Below, one piece after another: positions 5,558-5,883 of a stretch of DNA of 5,883 nt. The notes below the pieces were generated by a model. That model was not told the origin of the DNA. It was given only the letters and a program-made list of their open reading frames with translations, and did no database searches. Within the stretch, counting starts at the first letter, position 1; every line of letters starts with the position of its first letter. Position numbers and translations under genes: made by a program. Location of the stretch: contig JAHDGO010000042.1 in the NCBI GenBank assembly GCA_020627605.1, positions 1 through 5,883 on the forward strand. Direction: 5' to 3'. The DNA comes from Yoonia sp. (GTDB taxonomy: Bacteria; Pseudomonadota; Alphaproteobacteria; Rhodobacterales; Rhodobacteraceae).

Positions 5558-5883
5558 TCAGCGGTTGTTTGATGCTTCCAGCGTATCCTCAAAGGTGCGC
5601 AGCCCGGTCACCGGGGCCTGCACCAGCACCGACATATTGCCGGGCTTGTGTTCATTGCGGCGCATCTTGATATGGGCGTCAGGCACTTCAGCCCATGTAA
5701 AACATTCTGACATGCAGGGGTCCAGACGCTGTTCGACCATCAGATTATTGGCGGCACTGGCCTGCTTGAGGTGTGCAAAGTGGCTACCCTGCAGACGCTT
5801 TTGATGCATCCACATATAGCGCACGTCAAAGGTGCAGTTGAAACCGGTGGTGCCAGCACAAATCACGACCATGCCGCCTTTCT
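5558..5883 (-). CDS. ccr: Crotonyl-CoA carboxylase/reductase, C-terminal fragment (gene starts beyond the window)
   Basis: The 107 visible residues match the end of Ccr closely: KGGMVVICAGTTGFN (1-15), RYMWMHQKRLQGSHFAH (21-37), DPCMSE (54-59), then MRRNEHKPGNM (73-83) and TGLRTFED (92-99). Ccr is a cytoplasmic MDR-superfamily enzyme that carboxylates and reduces crotonyl-CoA with CO2 and NADPH to (2S)-ethylmalonyl-CoA, the key step of the ethylmalonyl-CoA pathway for acetyl-CoA assimilation. The whole protein is usually about 430 residues, so roughly the last quarter is present. The histidine of GSHFAH probably corresponds to the CO2-pocket histidine described in actinobacterial Ccr; this is inferred from memory of the alignment. 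The stop is TGA at 5560-5558, followed by a strong terminator. The remainder of the gene and its promoter lie outside the window. Confidence 0.95.
   Translation of the reverse strand, partial: KGGMVVICAGTTGFNCTFDVRYMWMHQKRLQGSHFAHLKQASAANNLMVEQRLDPCMSECFTWAEVPDAHIKMRRNEHKPGNMSVLVQAPVTGLRTFEDTLEASNNR

Noticed and set aside
1..5883. CRISPR array, insertion sequence, tRNA, phage or defence cassette
   Set aside because: No regularly spaced repeats, no transposase or integrase motifs, no long terminal inverted repeats and no tRNA-like folds were seen; gene density and composition are uniform.

Overview
The window looks like chromosomal DNA from a member of the Rhodobacteraceae (Roseobacter-type Alphaproteobacteria). 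The evidence is the moderately high GC content, a crotonyl-CoA carboxylase/reductase end, a TauE/SafE permease paired with an alphaproteobacteria-restricted membrane protein (TIGR02186/PF09608 type), and protein sequences that match my memory of Roseobacter homologues. The genus cannot be fixed by reading alone.

Layout. The left half is read rightward. It holds the 3' end of a nucleoside ABC-transporter permease (1-315), a purine-nucleoside phosphorylase overlapping it (299-1105), a 135-base gap with a perfect inverted repeat and a promoter-like -35 box, a TauE/SafE permease (1241-2164), and a signal-peptide/one-TM protein joined to it by an ATGA overlap (2161-2910). The right half is read leftward. 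It holds the C-terminal quarter of ccr (5883-5558) with an intrinsic terminator (5535-5504), a 71-codon gene of unknown function (5416-5201), a superfamily 1B helicase (5140-3614), and a short-chain dehydrogenase (3617-2907) joined to the helicase by an ATGA overlap. The two sets converge and their stop codons overlap at 2907-2910.

How the genes fit together. The permease and phosphorylase are the tail of a nucleoside uptake and salvage operon: import, then phosphorolysis to base and (deoxy)ribose-1-phosphate. The TauE permease and its coupled partner form a two-gene membrane module whose substrate is not visible in the sequence. The helicase and dehydrogenase are probably co-transcribed with the small gene, but no shared pathway is evident. 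ccr belongs to the ethylmalonyl-CoA pathway and is separated from the downstream genes by a strong terminator.

I see no rRNA, tRNA, CRISPR array, insertion sequence, phage gene or defence island. The most notable non-coding signals are a perfect match to the CtrA consensus (TTAA-N7-TTAAC) at 5439-5454 and the inverted repeat plus TTGACA box in front of the TauE gene. Most of the window is ordinary housekeeping and accessory metabolism. The least characterised genes are the TIGR02186-type protein, the 71-codon gene and the helicase.
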